DNA of 64,000 nt from Marthasterias glacialis (Eukaryota; Echinodermata; Asteroidea; Forcipulatida; Asteriidae), in assembly GCA_911728455.2 (NCBI GenBank), contig OU452233.1:7298505-7362504 (forward strand), written 5' to 3'. The translations under genes and the position numbers were made by a program. Position 1 is the first letter of the stretch, and the number at the start of each line of letters is the position of its first letter. Of this stretch, positions 22,401 through 36,357 are shown one piece after another. The notes below the pieces were generated by a model. It made no database searches and was not told where the DNA came from. It saw nothing but the letters and a program-made list of their open reading frames with translations.

Positions 22401-24249
22401 GAGCACTCGCACTTTTGGTCAAAAATTTGGGGGTGATTTTTTGATAGAAATTGATAGAGTGGACATCACTGAAGAGGGTTTGTGTGTGGGGAAGGGGCCG
22501 ATTCGCAATATTTGGGCAAATGGCAAAATTTAGGTCAACTCTGACGTCATCAAGATGGCCGAAAAAGCTCGCTAGCTCCCGAAATAACGCAAGCTGGGAC
22601 CTCTAGTTTGTTGGACACGCCTCGGAAGAGCTGCCCGCATCGACTGATTCCATGGAAACCACTTTTGAAGTTGGGTCAAAAATTAAAATTTCTCACAGGG
22701 AGCTCCCTGTGAGCACTCGCACTTTTGGTCAAAAATTTGCGGGGCGATTTTTTGATAGAAATTGATAGAGTGGACATCACTGAAGAGGGTTTGTGTGTGG
22801 GGAAGGGCCGATTCGCAATATTTGGGCAAATGGCAAAATTTAGGTCAACTCTGACGTCATCAAGATGGCCGAAAAAGCTCGCTAGCTCCCGAAATAACGC
22901 AAGCTGGGACCTCTAGTTTGTTGGACACGCCTCGGAAGAGCTGCCCGCATCGACTGATTCCATGAAAACCACTTTTGAAGTTGGGTCAAAAATTAAAATT
23001 TCTCACAGGGAGCTCCCTGTGAGCACTCGCACTTTTGGTCAAAAATTTGGGGGTGATTTTTTGATAGAAATTGATAGAGTGGACATCACTGAAGAGGGTT
23101 TGTGTGTGGGGAAGGGGCCGATTCGCAATATTTGGGCAAATGGCAAAATTTAGGTCAACTCTGACGTCATCAAGATGGCCGAAAAAGCTCGCTAGCTCCC
23201 GAAATAACGCAAGCTGGGACCTCTAGTTTGTTGGACACGCCTCGGAAGAGCTGCCCGCATCGACTGATTCCATGAAAACCACTTTTGAAGTTGGGTAAAA
23301 AATTAAAATTTCTCACAGGGAGCTCCCTGTGAGCACTCGCACTTTTGGTCAAAAATTTGCGGGGCGATTTTTTGATAGAAATTGATAGAGTGGACATCAC
23401 TGAAGAGGGTTTGTGTGTGGGGAAGGGGCCGATTCGCAATATTTGGGCAAATGGCAAAATTTAGGTCAACTCTGACGTCATCAAGATGGCCGAAAAAGCT
23501 CGCTAGCTCCCGAAATAACGCAAGCTTGGACCTCTAGTTTGTTGGACACGCCTCGGAAGAGCTGCCCGCATCGACTGATTCCATGAAAACCACTTTTGAA
23601 GTTGGGTCAAAAATTAAAATTTCTCACAGGGAGCTCCCTGTGAGCACTCGCACTTTTGGTCAAAAATTTGGGGGTGATTTTTTGATAGAAATTGATAGAG
23701 TGGACATCACTGAAGAGGGTTTGTGTGTGGGGAAGGGGCCGATTCGCAATATTTGGGCAAGTGGCAAAATTTAGGTCAACTCTGACGTCATCAAGATGGC
23801 CGAAAAAGCTCGCTAGCTCCCGAAATAACGCAAGCTGGGACCTCTAGTTTGTTGGACACGCCTCGGAAGAGCTGCCCGCATCGACTGATTCCATGAAAAC
23901 CACTTTTGAAGTTGGGTCAAAAATTAAAATTTCTCACAGGGAGCTCCCTGTGAGCACTCGCACTTTTGGTCAAAAATTTGGGGGTGATTTTTTGATAGAA
24001 ATTGATAGAGTGGACATCACTGAAGAGGGTTTGTGTGTGGGGAAGGGGCCGATTCGCAATATTTGGGCAAATGGCAAAATTTAGGTCAACTCTGACGTCA
24101 TCAAGATGGCCGAAAAAGCTCGCTAGCTCCCGAAATAACGCAAGCTGGGACCTCTAGTTTGTTGGACACGCCTCGGAAGAGCTGCCCGCATCGACTGATT
24201 CCATGAAAACCACTTTTGAAGTTGGGTCAAAAATTAAAATTTCTCACAG
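19277..24249 (+). repeat. Mixed block with G-run expansions
   Basis: This block begins with the G8 unit (19277, 313 bp) and the G9 unit (19590, 314 bp), followed by a GGGGTTGAT unit and a hybrid GGGGGGTGAT unit near 20875. TTAAAGTTTC appears near 19266 and 21445. Two units have TTTGCGGGGC (near 22740 and 23360, 620 bp apart), the first with a one-base loss in GGGGAAGGGG. AGATATCCG near 21625 and ATGGAAACC near 22653 are private. No complete HOR was found, only partial pairs. Confidence 0.8.
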
Positions 24250-25491
24250 GGAGCTCCCTGTGAGCACTCGCACTTTTGGTCAAAAATTTGGGGGGCGATT
24301 TTTTGATAGAAATTGATAGAGTGGACATCACTGAAGAGGGTTTGTGTGTGGGGAAGGGGCCGATTCGCAATATTTGGGCAAGTGGCAAAATTTAGGTCAA
24401 CTCTGACGTCATCAAGATGGCCGAAAAAGCTCGCTAGCTCCCGAAATAACGCAAGCTGGGACCTTTAGTTTGTTGGACACGCCTCGGAAGAGCTGCCCGC
24501 ATCGACTGATTCCATGAAAACCACTTTTGAAGTTGGGTCAAAAATTAAAATTTCTCACAGGGAGCTCCCTGTGAGCACTCGCACTTTTGGTCAAAAATTT
24601 GGGGGTGATTTTTTGATAGAAATTGATAGAGTGGACATCACTGAAGAGGGTTTGTGTGTGGGGAAGGGGCCGATTCGCAATATTTGGGCAAATGGCAAAA
24701 TTTAGGTCAACTCTGACGTCATCAAGATGGCCGAAAAAGCTCGCTAGCTCCCGAAATAACGCAAGCTGGGACCTCTAGTTTGTTGGACACGCCTCGGAAG
24801 AGCTGCCCGCATCGACTGATTCCATGAAAACCACTTTTGAAGTTGGGTCAAAAATTAAAATTTCTCACAGGGAGCTCCCTGTGAGCACTCGCACTTTTGG
24901 TCAAAAATTTGGGGGGCGATTTTTTGATAGAAATTGATAGAGTGGACATCACTGAAGAGGGTTTGTGTGTGGGGAAGGGGCCGATTCGCAATATTTGGGC
25001 AAGTGGCAAAATTTAGGTCAACTCTGACGTCATCAAGATGGCCGAAAAAGCTCGCTAGCTCCCGAAATAACGCAAGCTGGGACCTTTAGTTTGTTGGACA
25101 CGCCTCGGAAGAGCTGCCCGCATCGACTGATTCCATGAAAACCACTTTTGAAGTTGGGTCAAAAATTAAAATTTCTCACAGGGAGCTCCCTGTGAGCACT
25201 CGCACTTTTGGTCAAAAATTTGGGGGTGATTTTTTGATAGAAATTGATAGAGTGGACATCACTGAAGAGGGTTTGTGTGTGGGGAAGGGGCCGATTCGCA
25301 ATATTTGGGCAAATGGCAAAATTTAGGTCAACTCTGACGTCATCAAGATGGCCGAAAAAGCTCGCTAGCTCCCGAAATAACGCAAGCTGGGACCTCTAGT
25401 TTGTTGGACACGCCTCGGAAGAGCTGCCCGCATCGACTGATTCCATGAAAACCACTTTTGAAGTTGGGTCAAAAATTAAAATTTCTCACAG
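24250..25491 (+). repeat. 2-monomer HOR, 621 bp, two copies
   Basis: The copies are 24250-24870 and 24871-25491. Each is a G6/AAGT unit ending in GACCTTTAG (T at 24465 and 25086) followed by a G5-TGAT/AAAT unit. The alternation of a G6 unit with a G5 unit is common from 23.6 to 28 kb, but the GACCTTTAG marker is confined to this pair. Confidence 0.85.
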
Positions 25492-25801
25492 GGAGCTCCC
25501 TGTGAGCACTCGCACTTTTGGTCAAAAATTTGGGGGTGATTTTTTGATAGAAATTGATAGAGTGGACATCACTGAAGAGGGTTTGTGTGTGGGGAAGGGG
25601 CCGATTCGCAATATTTGGGCAAGTGGCAAAATTTAGGTCAACTCTGACGTCATCAAGATGGCCGAAAAAGCTCGCTAGCTCCCGAAATAACGCAAGCTGG
25701 GACCTCTAGTTTGTTGGACACGCCTCGGAAGAGCTGGCCGCATCGACTGATTCCATGAAAACCACTTTTGAAGTTGGGTCAAAAATTAAAATTTCTCACA
25801 G

Positions 25802-28285
25802 GGAGCTCCCTGTGAGCACTCGCACTTTTGGTCAAAAATTTGGGGGGCGATTTTTTGATAGAAATTGATAGAGTGGACATCACTGAAGAGGGTTTGTGTG
25901 TGGGGAAGGGGCCGATTCGCAATATTTGGGCAAATGGCAAAATTTAGGTCAACTCTGACGTCATCAAGATGGCCGAAAAAGCTCGCTAGCTCCCAAAATA
26001 ACGCAAGCTGGGACCTCTAGTTTGTTGGACACGCCTCGGAAGAGCTGGCCGCATCGACTGATTCCATGAAAACCACTTTTGAAGTTGGGTCAAAAATTAA
26101 AATTTCTCACAGGGAGCTCCCTGTGAGCACTCGCACTTTTGGTCAAAAATTTGGGGGTGATTTTTTGATAGAAATTGATAGAGTGGACATCACTGAAGAG
26201 GGTTTGTGTGTGGGGGAGGGGCCGATTCGCAATATTTGGGCAAATGGCAAAATTTAGGTCAACTCTGACGTCATCAAGATGGCCGAAAAAGCTCGCTAGC
26301 TCCCGAAATAACGCAAGCTGGGACCTCTAGTTTGTTGGACACGCCTCGGAAGAGCTGGCCGCATCGACTGATTCCATGAAAACCACTTTTGAAGTTGGGT
26401 CAAAAATTAAAATTTCTCACAGGGAGCTCCCTGTGAGCACTCGCACTTTTGGTCAAAAATTTGGGGGGCGATTTTTTGATAGAAATTGATAGAGTGGACA
26501 TCACTGAAGAGGGTTTGTGTGTGGGGAAGGGGCCGATTCGCAATATTTGGGCAAGTGGCAAAATTTAGGTCAACTCTGACGTCATCAAGATGGCCGAAAA
26601 AGCTCGCTAGCTCCCGAAATAACGCAAGCTTGGACCTCTAGTTTGTTGGACACGCCTCGGAAGAGCTGCCCGCATCGACTGATTCCATGAAAACCACTTT
26701 TGAAGTTGGGTCAAAAATTAAAATTTCTCACAGGGAGCTCCCTGTGAGCACTCGCACTTTTGGTCAAAAATTTGGGGGTGATTTTTTGATAGAAATTGAT
26801 AGAGTGGACATCACTGAAGAGGGTTTGTGTGTGGGGAAGGGGCCGATTCGCAATATTTGGGCAAATGGCAAAATTTAGGTCAACTCTGACGTCATCAAGA
26901 TGGCCGAAAAAGCTCGCTAGCTCCCGAAATAACGCAAGCTGGGACCTCTAGTTTGTTGGACACGCCTCGGAAGAGCTGGCCGCATCGACTGATTCCATGA
27001 AAACCACTTTTGAAGTTGGGTCAAAAATTAAAATTTCTCACAGGGAGCTCCCTGTGAGCACTCGCACTTTTGGTCAAAAATTTGGGGGGCGATTTTTTGA
27101 TAGAAATTGATAGAGTGGACATCACTGAAGAGGGTTTGTGTGTGGGGAAGGGGCCGATTCGCAATATTTGGGCAAATGGCAAAATTTAGGTCAACTCTGA
27201 CGTCATCAAGATGGCCGAAAAAGCTCGCTAGCTCCCAAAATAACGCAAGCTGGGACCTCTAGTTTGTTGGACACGCCTCGGAAGAGCTGGCCGCATCGAC
27301 TGATTCCATGAAAACCACTTTTGAAGTTGGGTCAAAAATTAAAATTTCTCACAGGGAGCTCCCTGTGAGCACTCGCACTTTTGGTCAAAAATTTGGGGGT
27401 GATTTTTTGATAGAAATTGATAGAGTGGACATCACTGAAGAGGGTTTGTGTGTGGGGAAGGGGCCGATTCGCAATATTTGGGCAAATGGCAAAATTTAGG
27501 TCAACTCTGACGTCATCAAGATGGCCGAAAAAGCTCGCTAGCTCCCGAAATAACGCAAGCTGGGACCTCTAGTTTGTTGGACACGCCTCGGAAGAGCTGG
27601 CCGCATCGACTGATTCCATGAAAACCACTTTTGAAGTTGGGTCAAAAATTAAAATTTCTCACAGGGAGCTCCCTGTGAGCACTCGCACTTTTGGTCAAAA
27701 ATTTGGGGGGCGCTTTTTTGATAGAAATTGATAGAGTGGACATCACTGAAGAGGGTTTGTGTGTGGGGAAGGGGCCGATTCGCAATATTTGGGCAAGTGG
27801 CAAAATTTAGGTCAACTCTGACGTCATCAAGATGGCCGAAAAAGCTCGCTAGCTCCCGAAATAACGCAAGCTTGGACCTCTAGTTTGTTGGACACGCCTC
27901 GGAAGAGCTGCCCGCATCGACTGATTCCATGAAAACCACTTTTGAAGTTGGGTCAAAAATTAAAATTTCTCACAGGGAGCTCCCTGTGAGCACTCGCACT
28001 TTTGGTCAAAAATTTGGGGGTGATTTTTTGATAGAAATTGATAGAGTGGACATCACTGAAGAGGGTTTGTGTGTGGGGAAGGGGCCGATTCGCAATATTT
28101 GGGCAAATGGCAAAATTTAGGTCAACTCTGACGTCATCAAGATGGCCGAAAAAGCTCGCTAGCTCCCGAAATAACGCAAGCTGGGACCTCTAGTTTGTTG
28201 GACACGCCTCGGAAGAGCTGCCCGCATCGACTGATTCCATGAAACCCACTTTTGAAGTTGGGTCAAAAATTAAAATTTCTCACAG
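25802..28285 (+). repeat. 4-monomer HOR, 1,242 bp, two copies
   Basis: The copies are 25802-27043 and 27044-28285. Unit order is G6 with CTCCCAAAATA (A at 25995 and 27237), G5-TGAT, G6/AAGT ending in AAGCTT (T at 26631 and 27873), G5-TGAT. The GAGCTGGCCGC variant is shared between corresponding units. Differences noted are GGGGGAGGGG near 26216 in copy one and GGGCGCTTTT near 27713 in copy two. Confidence 0.88.
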
Positions 28286-30101
28286 GGAGCTCCCTGTGAG
28301 CACTCGCACTTTTGGTCAAAAATTTGGGGGTGATTTTTTGATAGAAATTGATAGAGTGGACATCACTGAAGAGGGTTTGTGTGTGGGGAAGGGGCCGATT
28401 CGCAATATTTGGGCAAATGGCAAAATTTAGGTCAACTCTGACGTCATCAAGATGGCCGAAAAAGCTCGCTAGCTCCCGAAATAACGCAAGCTGGGACCTC
28501 TAGTTTGTTGGACACGCCTCGGAAGAGCTGCCCGCATCGACTGATTCCATGAAAACCACTTTTGAAGTTGGGTCAAAAATTAAAATTTCTCACAGGGAGC
28601 TCCCTGTGAGCACTCGCACTTTTGGTCAAAAATTTGGGGGTGATTTTTTGATAGAAATTGATAGAGTGGACATCACTGAAGAGGGTTTGTGTGTGGGGAA
28701 GGGGCCGATTCGCAATATTTGGGCAAATGGCAAAATTTAGGTCAACTCTGACGTCATCAAGATGGCCGAAAAAGCTCGCTAGCTCCCGAAATAACGCAAG
28801 CTGGGACCTCTAGTTTGTTGGACACGCCTCGGAAGAGCTGGCCGCATCGACTGATTCCATGAAAACCACTTTTGAAGTTGGGTCAAAAATTAAAATTTCT
28901 CACAGGGAGCTCCCTGTGAGCACTCGCACTTTTGGTCAAAAATTTGGGGGGCGATTTTTTGATAGAAATTGATAGAGTGGACATCACTGAAGAGGGTTTG
29001 TGTGTGGGGAAGGGGCCGATTCGCAATATTTGGGCAAGTGGCAAAATTTAGGTCAACTCTGACGTCATCAAGATGGCCGAAAAAGCTCGCTAGCTCCCGA
29101 AATAACGCAAGCTGGGACCTCTAGTTTGTTGGACACGCCTCGGAAGAGCTGCCCGCATCGACTGATTCCATGAAAACCACTTTTGAAGTTGGGTCAAAAA
29201 TTAAAATTTCTCACAGGGAGCTCCCTGTGAGCACTCGCACTTTTGGTCAAAAATTTGGGGGGCGATTTTTTGATAGAAATTGATAGAGTGGACATCACTG
29301 AAGAGGGTTTGTGTGTGGGGAAGGGGCCGATTCGCAATATTTGGGCAAATGGCAAAATTTAGGTCAACTCTGACGTCATCAAGATGGCCGAAAAAGCTCG
29401 CTAGCTCCCGAAATAACGCAAGCTTGGACCTCTAGTTTGTTGGACACGCCTCGGAAGAGCTGCCCGCATCGACTGATTCCATGAAAACCACTTTTGAAGT
29501 TGGGTCAAAAATTAAAATTTCTCACAGGGAGCTCCCTGTGAGCACTCGCACTTTTGGTCAAAAATTTGGGGGTGATTGTTTGATAGAAATTGATAGAGTG
29601 GACATCACTGAAGAGGGTTTGTGTGTGGGGAAGGGGCCGATTCGCAATATTTGGGCAAATGGCAAAATTTAGGTCAACTCTGACGTCATCAAGATGGCCG
29701 AAAAAGCTCGCTAGCTCCCGAAATAACGCAAGCTGGGACCTCTAGTTTGTTGGACACGCCTCGGAAGAGCTGCCCGCATCGACTGATTCCATGAAAACCA
29801 CTTTTGAAGTTGGGTCAAAAATTAAAATTTCTCACAGGGAGCTCCCTGTGAGCACTCGCACTTTTGGTCAAAAATTTGGGGGGCGATTTTTTGATAGAAA
29901 TTGATAGAGTGGACATCACTGAAGAGGGTTTGTGTGTGGGGAAGGGGCCGATTCGCAATATTTGGGCAAATGGCAAAATTTAGGTCAACTCTGACGTCAT
30001 CAAGATGGCCGAAAAAGCTCGCTAGCTCCCGAAATAACGCAAGCTGGGACCTCTAGTTTGTTGGACACGCCTCGGAAGAGCTGCCCGCATCGACTGATTC
30101 C

Positions 30102-30335
30102 ATGAAAACCACTTTTGAAGTTGGGTCAAAAATTAAAATTTCTCACAGGGAGCTCCCTGTGAGCACTCGCACTTTTGGTCAAAAATTTGGGGGTGATTGT
30201 TTGATAGAAATTGATAGAGTGGACATCACTGAAGAGGGTTTGTGTGTGGGGAAGGGGCCGATTCGCAATATTTGGGCAAATGGCAAAATTTTGGTCAACT
30301 CTGACGTCATCAAGATGGCCGAAAAAGCTCGCTAG
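30102..30335 (+). other. 77-codon read-through variant of the repeat-embedded frame
   Basis: TAG is changed to TTG at the usual stop, so the frame runs 14 codons further across TGACGTCA and AAGATGGC to a TAG in the NheI site. GATTGTTTG changes a phenylalanine to cysteine. The same stop loss recurs in the frame at 31033-31266, one 931-bp HOR unit later, so both derive from one mutation spread by duplication. Confidence 0.3.
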
Positions 30336-31032
30336 CTCCCGAAATAACGCAAGCTGGGACCTCTAGTTTGTTGGACACGCCTCGGAAGAGCTGCCCGCAT
30401 CGACTGATTCCATGAAAACCACTTTTGAAGTTGGGTCAAAAATTAAAATTTCTCACAGGGAGCTCCCTGTGAGCACTCGCACTTTTGGTCAAAAATTTGG
30501 GGGTGATTTTTTGATAGAAATTGATAGAGTGGACATCACTGAAGAGGGTTTGTGTGTGGGGAAGGGGCCGATTCGCAATATTTGGGCAAATGGCAAAATT
30601 TAGGTCAACTCTGACGTCATCAAGATGGCCGAAAAAGCTCGCTAGCTCCCGAAATAACGCAAGCTGGGACCTCTAGTTTGGTGGACACGCCTCGGAAGAG
30701 CTGCCCGCATCGACTGATTCCATGAAAACCACTTTTGAAGTTGGGTCAAAAATTAAAATTTCTCACAGGGAGCTCCCTGTGAGCACTCGCACTTTTGGTC
30801 AAAAATTTGGGGGGCGATTTTTTGATAGAAATTGATAGAGTGGACATCACTGAAGAGGGTTTGTGTGTGGGGAAGGGGCCGATTCGCAATATTTGGGCAA
30901 ATGGCAAAATTTAGGTCAACTCTGACGTCATCAAGATGGCCGAAAAAGCTCGCTAGCTCCCGAAATAACGCAAGCTGGGACCTCTAGTTTGTTGGACACG
31001 CCTCGGAAGAGCTGCCCGCATCGACTGATTCC

Positions 31033-31266
31033 ATGAAAACCACTTTTGAAGTTGGGTCAAAAATTAAAATTTCTCACAGGGAGCTCCCTGTGAGCACTCG
31101 CACTTTTGGTCAAAAATTTGGGGGTGATTTTTTGATAGAAATTGATAGAGTGGACATCACTGAAGAGGGTTTGTGTGTGGGGAAGGGGCCGATTCGCAAT
31201 ATTTGGGCAAATGGCAAAATTTTGGTCAACTCTGACGTCATCAAGATGGCCGAAAAAGCTCGCTAG
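31033..31266 (+). other. Second 77-codon read-through frame
   Basis: HOR partner of the frame at 30102-30335, with the same TAG to TTG change but the ordinary phenylalanine codon. It shows that the stop-loss unit was duplicated with its neighbours; nothing suggests selection for the longer product. Confidence 0.3.
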
Positions 31267-31699
31267 CTCCCGAAATAACGCAAGCTGGGACCTCTAGTTT
31301 GTTGGACACGCCTCGGAAGAGCTGCCCGCATCGACTGATTCCATGAAAACCACTTTTGAAGTTGGGTCAAAAATTAAAATTTCTCACAGGGAGCTCCCTG
31401 TGAGCACTCGCACTTTTGGTCAAAAATTTGGGGGTGATTTTTTGATAGAAATTGATAGAGTGGACATCACTGAAGAGGGTTTGTGTGTGGGGAAGGGGCC
31501 GATTCGCAATATTTGGGCAAATGGCAAAATTTAGGTCAACTCTGACGTCATCAAGATGGCCGAAAAAGCTCGCTAGCTCCCGAAATAACGCAAGCTGGGA
31601 CCTCTAGTTTGTTGGACACGCCTCGGAAGAGCTGCCCGCATCGACTGATTCCATGAAAACCACTTTTGAAGTTGGGTCAAAAATTAAAATTTCTCACAG

Positions 31700-34600
31700 G
31701 GAGCTCCCTGTGAGCACTCGCACTTTTGGTCAAAAATTTGGGGGGCGATTTTTTGATAGAAATTGATAGAGTGGACATCACTGAAGAGGGTTTGTGTGTG
31801 GGGAAGGGGCCGATTCGCAATATTTGGGCAAGTGGCAAAATTTAGGTCAACTTTGACGTCATCAAGATGGCCGAAAAAGCTCGCTAGCTCCCGAAATAAC
31901 GCAAGCTGGGACCTCTAGTTTGTTGGACACGCCTCGGAAGAGCTGCCCGCATCGACTGATTCCATGAAAACCACTTTTGAAGTTGGGTCAAAAACTAAAA
32001 TTTCTCACAGGGAGCTCCCTGTGAGCACTCGCACTTTTGGTCAAAAATTTGGGGGGCGATTTTTTGATAGAAATTGATAGAGTGGACATCACTGAAGAGG
32101 GTTTGTGTGTGGGGAAGGGGCCGATTCGCAATATTTGGGCAAATGGCAAAATTTAGGTCAACTCTGACGTCATCAAGATGGCCGAAAAAGCTCGCTAGCT
32201 CCCGAAATAACGCAAGCTGGGACCTCTAGTTTGTTGGACACGCCTCGGAAGAGCTGCCCGCATCGACTGATTCCATGAAAACCACTTTTGAAGTTGGGTC
32301 AAAAATTAAAATTTCTCACAGGGAGCTCCCTGTGAGCACTCGCACTTTTGGTCAAAAATTTGGGGGGCGATTTTTTGATAGAAATTGATAGAGTGGACAT
32401 CACTGAAGAGGGTTTGTGTGTGGGGAAGGGGCCGATTCGCAATATTTGGGCAAATGGCAAAATTTAGGTCAACTCTGACGTCAACAAGATGGCCGAAAAA
32501 GCTCGCTAGCTCCCGAAATAACGCAAGCTGGGACCTCTAGTTTGTTGGACACGCCTCGGAAGAGCTGCCCGCATCGACTGATTCCATGAAAACCACTTTT
32601 GAAGTTGGGTCAAAAATTAAAATTTCTCACAGGGAGCTCCCTGTGAGCACTCGCACTTTTGGTCAAAAATTTGGGGGTGATTTTTTGATAGAAATTGATA
32701 GAGTGGACATCACTGAAGAGGGTTTGTGTGTGGGGAAGGGGCCGATTCGCAATATTTGGGCAAATGGCAAAATTTAGGTCAACTCTGACGTCATCAAGAT
32801 GGCCGAAAAAGCTCGCTAGCTCCCGAAATAACGCAAGCTGGGACCTCTAGTTTGTTGGACACGCCTCGGAAGAGCTGGCCGCATCGACTGATTCCATGAA
32901 AACCACTTTTGAAGTTGGGTCAAAAATTAAAATTTCTCACAGGGAGCTCCCTGTGAGCACTCGCACTTTTGGTCCAAAATTTGGGGGGCGATTTTTTGAT
33001 AGAAATTGATAGAGTGGACATCACTGAAGAGGGTTTGTGTGTGGGGAAGGGGCCGATTCGCAATATTTGGGCAAATGGCAAAATTTAGGTCAACTCTGAC
33101 GTCATCAAGATGGCCGAAAAAGCTCGCTAGCTCCCGAAATAACGCAAGCTGGGACCTCTAGTTTGTTGGACACGCCTCGGAAGAGCTGCCCGCATCGACT
33201 GATTTCATGAAAACCACTTTTGAAGTTGGGTCAAAAATTAAAATTTCTCACAGGGAGCTCCCTGTGAGCACTCGCACTTTTGGTCAAAAATTTGGGGGTG
33301 ATTTTTTGATAGAAATTGATAGAGTGGACATCACTGAAGAGGGTTTGTGTGTGGGGAAGGGGCCGATTCGCAATATTTGGGCAAATGGCAAAATTTAGGT
33401 CAACTCTGACGTCAACAAGATGGCCGAAAAAGCTCGCTAGCTCCCGAAATAACGCAAGCTGGGACCTCTAGTTTGTTGGACACGCCTCGGAAGAGCTGCC
33501 CGCATCGACTGATTCCATGAAAACCACTTTTGAAGTTGGGTCAAAAATTAAAATTTCTCACAGGGAGCTCCCTGTGAGCACTCGCACTTTTGGTCAAAAA
33601 TTTGGGGGGCGATTTTTTGATAGAAATTGATAGAGTGGACATCACTGAAGAGGGTTTGTGTGTGGGGAAGGGGCCGATTCGCAATATTTGGGCAAATGGC
33701 AAAATTTAGGTCAACTCTGACGTCATCAAGATGGCCGAAAAAGCTCGCTAGCTCCCGAAATAACGCAAGCTGGGACCTCTAGTTTGTTGGACACGCCTCG
33801 GAAGAGCTGCCCGCATCGACTGATTCCATGAAAACCACTTTTGAAGTTGGGTCAAAAATTAAAATTTCTCACAGGGAGCTCCCTGTGAGCACTCGCACTT
33901 TTGGTCCAAAATTTGGGGGGCGATTTTTTGATAGAAATTGATAGAGTGGACATCACTGAAGAGGGTTTGTGTGTGGGGAAGGGGCCGATTCGCAATATTT
34001 GGGCAAATGGCAAAATTTAGGTCAACTCTGACGTCATCAAGATGGCCGAAAAAGCTCGCTAGCTCCCGAAATAACGCAAGCTGGGACCTCTAGTTTGTTG
34101 GACACGCCTCGGAAGAGCTGCCCGCATCGACTGATTCCATGAAAACCACTTTTGAAGTTGGGTCAAAAATTAAAATTTCTCACAGGGAGCTCCCTGTGAG
34201 CACTCGCACTTTTGGTCAAAAATTTGGGGGTGATTTTTTGATAGAAATTGATAGAGTGGACATCACTGAAGAGGGTTTGTGTGAGGGGAAGGGGCCGATT
34301 CGCAATATTTGGGCAAATGGCAAAATTTAGGTCAACTCTGACGTCATCAAGATGGCCGAAAAAGCTCGCTAGCTCCCGAAATAACGCAAGCTGGGACCTC
34401 TAGTTTGTTGGACACGCCTCGGAAGAGCTGCCCGCATCGACTGATTCCATGAAAACCACTTTTGAAGTTGGGTCAAAAATTAAAATTTCTCACAGGGAGC
34501 TCCCTGTGAGCACTCGCACTTTTGGTCAAAAATTTGGGGGGCGATTTTTTGATAGAAATTGATAGAGTGGACATCACTGAAGAGGGTTTGTGTGTGGGGA

Positions 34601-36357
34601 AGGGGCCGATTCGCAATATTTGGGCAAGTGGCAAAATTTAGGTCAACTCTGACGTCATCAAGATGGCCGAAAAAGCTCGCTAGCTCCCGAAATAACGCAA
34701 GCTGGGACCTCTAGTTTGTTGGACACGCCTCGGAAGAGCTGCCCGCATCGACTGATTCCATGAAAACCACTTTTGAAGTTGGGTCAAAAATTAAAATTTC
34801 TCACAGGGAGCTCCCTGTGAGCACTCGCACTTTTGGTCAAAAATTTGGGGGTGATTTTTTGATAGAAATTGATAGAGTGGACATCACTGAAGAGGGTTTG
34901 TGTGTGGGGAAGGGGCCGATTCGCAATATTTGGGCAAATGGCAAAATTTAGGTCAACTCTGACGTCATCAAGATGGCCGAAAAAGCTCGCTAGCTCCCGA
35001 AATAACGCAAGCTGGGACCTCTAGTTTGTTGGACACGCCTCGGAAGAGCTGCCCGCATCGACTGATTCCATGAAAACCACTTTTGAAGTTGGGTCAAAAA
35101 TTAAAATTTCTCACAGGGAGCTCCCTGTGAGCACTCGCACTTTTGGTCAAAAATTTGGGGGCGATTTTTTGATAGAAATTGATAGAGTGGACATCACTGA
35201 AGAGGGTTTGTGTGTGGGGAAGGGGCCGATTCGCAATATTTGGGCAAATGGCAAAATTTAGGTCAACTCTGACGTCATCAAGATGGCCGAAAAAGCTCGC
35301 TAGCTCCCGAAATAACGCAAGCTGGGACCTCTAGTTTGTTGGACACGCCTCGGAAGAGCTGCCCGCATCGACTGATTCCATGAAAACCACTTTTGAAGTT
35401 GGGTCAAAAATTAAAATTTCTCACAGGGAGCTCCCTGTGAGCACTCGCACTTTTGGTCAAAAATTTGGGGGTGATTTTTTGATAGAAATTGATAGAGTGG
35501 ACATCACTGAAGAGGGTTTGTGTGTGGGGAAGGGGCCGATTCGCAATATTTGGGCAAATGGCAAAATTTAGGTCAACTCTGACGTCATCAAGATGGCCGA
35601 AAAAGCTCGCTAGCTCCCGAAATAACGCAAGCTGGGACCTCTAGTTTGTTGGACACGCCTCGGAAGAGCTGCCCGCATCGACTGATTCCATGAAAACCAC
35701 TTTTGAAGTTGGGTCAAAAATTAAAATTTCTCACAGGGAGCTCCCTGTGAGCACTCGCACTTTTGGTCAAAAATTTGGGGGGCGATTTTTTGATAGAAAT
35801 TGATAGAGTGGACATCACTGAAGAGGGTTTGTGTGTGGGGAAGGGGCCGATTCGCAATATTTGGGCAAGTGGCAAAATTTAGGTCAACTCTGACGTCATC
35901 AAGATGGCCGAAAAAGCTCGCTAGCTCCCGAAATAACGCAAGCTGGGACCTCTAGTTTGTTGGACACGCCTCGGAAGAGCTGCCCGCATCGACTGATTCC
36001 ATGAAAACCACTTTTGAAGTTGGGTCAAAAATTAAAATTTCTCACAGGGAGCTCCCTGTGAGCACTCGCACTTTTGGTCAAAAATTTGGGGGTGATTTTT
36101 TGATAGAAATTGATAGAGTGGACATCACTGAAGAGGGTTTGTGTGTGGGGAAGGGGCCGATTCGCAATATTTGGGCAAATGGCAAAATTTAGGTCAACTC
36201 TGACGTCATCAAGATGGCCGAAAAAGCTCGCTAGCTCCCGAAATAACGCAAGCTGGGACCTCTAGTTTGTTGGACACGCCTCGGAAGAGCTGCCCGCATC
36301 GACTGATTCCATGAAAACCACTTTTGAAGTTGGGTCAAAAATTAAAATTTCTCACAG
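31700..36357 (+). repeat. Mosaic block with 931-932 bp marker spacing
   Basis: GTCAACAAG occurs at 32484 and 33415 (931 bp apart) and GGTCCAAAATTT at 32975 and 33907 (932 bp apart), but the G-run order of the units between them differs. The block therefore looks like a 3-unit HOR partly overwritten by conversion. From 34139 onward G5-TGAT, G5-CGAT and G6/AAGT units alternate. Private changes include AACTAAAA near 31995 and GTGAGGGG near 34284. Confidence 0.75.

Larger units (their letters stand above)
29838..31699 (+). repeat. 3-monomer HOR, 931 bp, two copies, with read-through unit
   Basis: The copies are 29838-30768 and 30769-31699. Unit order is G6/AAAT, then G5-TGAT with TAG changed to TTG at the end of the short frame, then G5-TGAT. 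The lengthened frames start at 30102 and 31033, 931 bp apart. The first copy also carries GATTGTTTG, shared with the unit near 29575 just upstream, and GTTTGGTGG near 30680. Confidence 0.85.
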
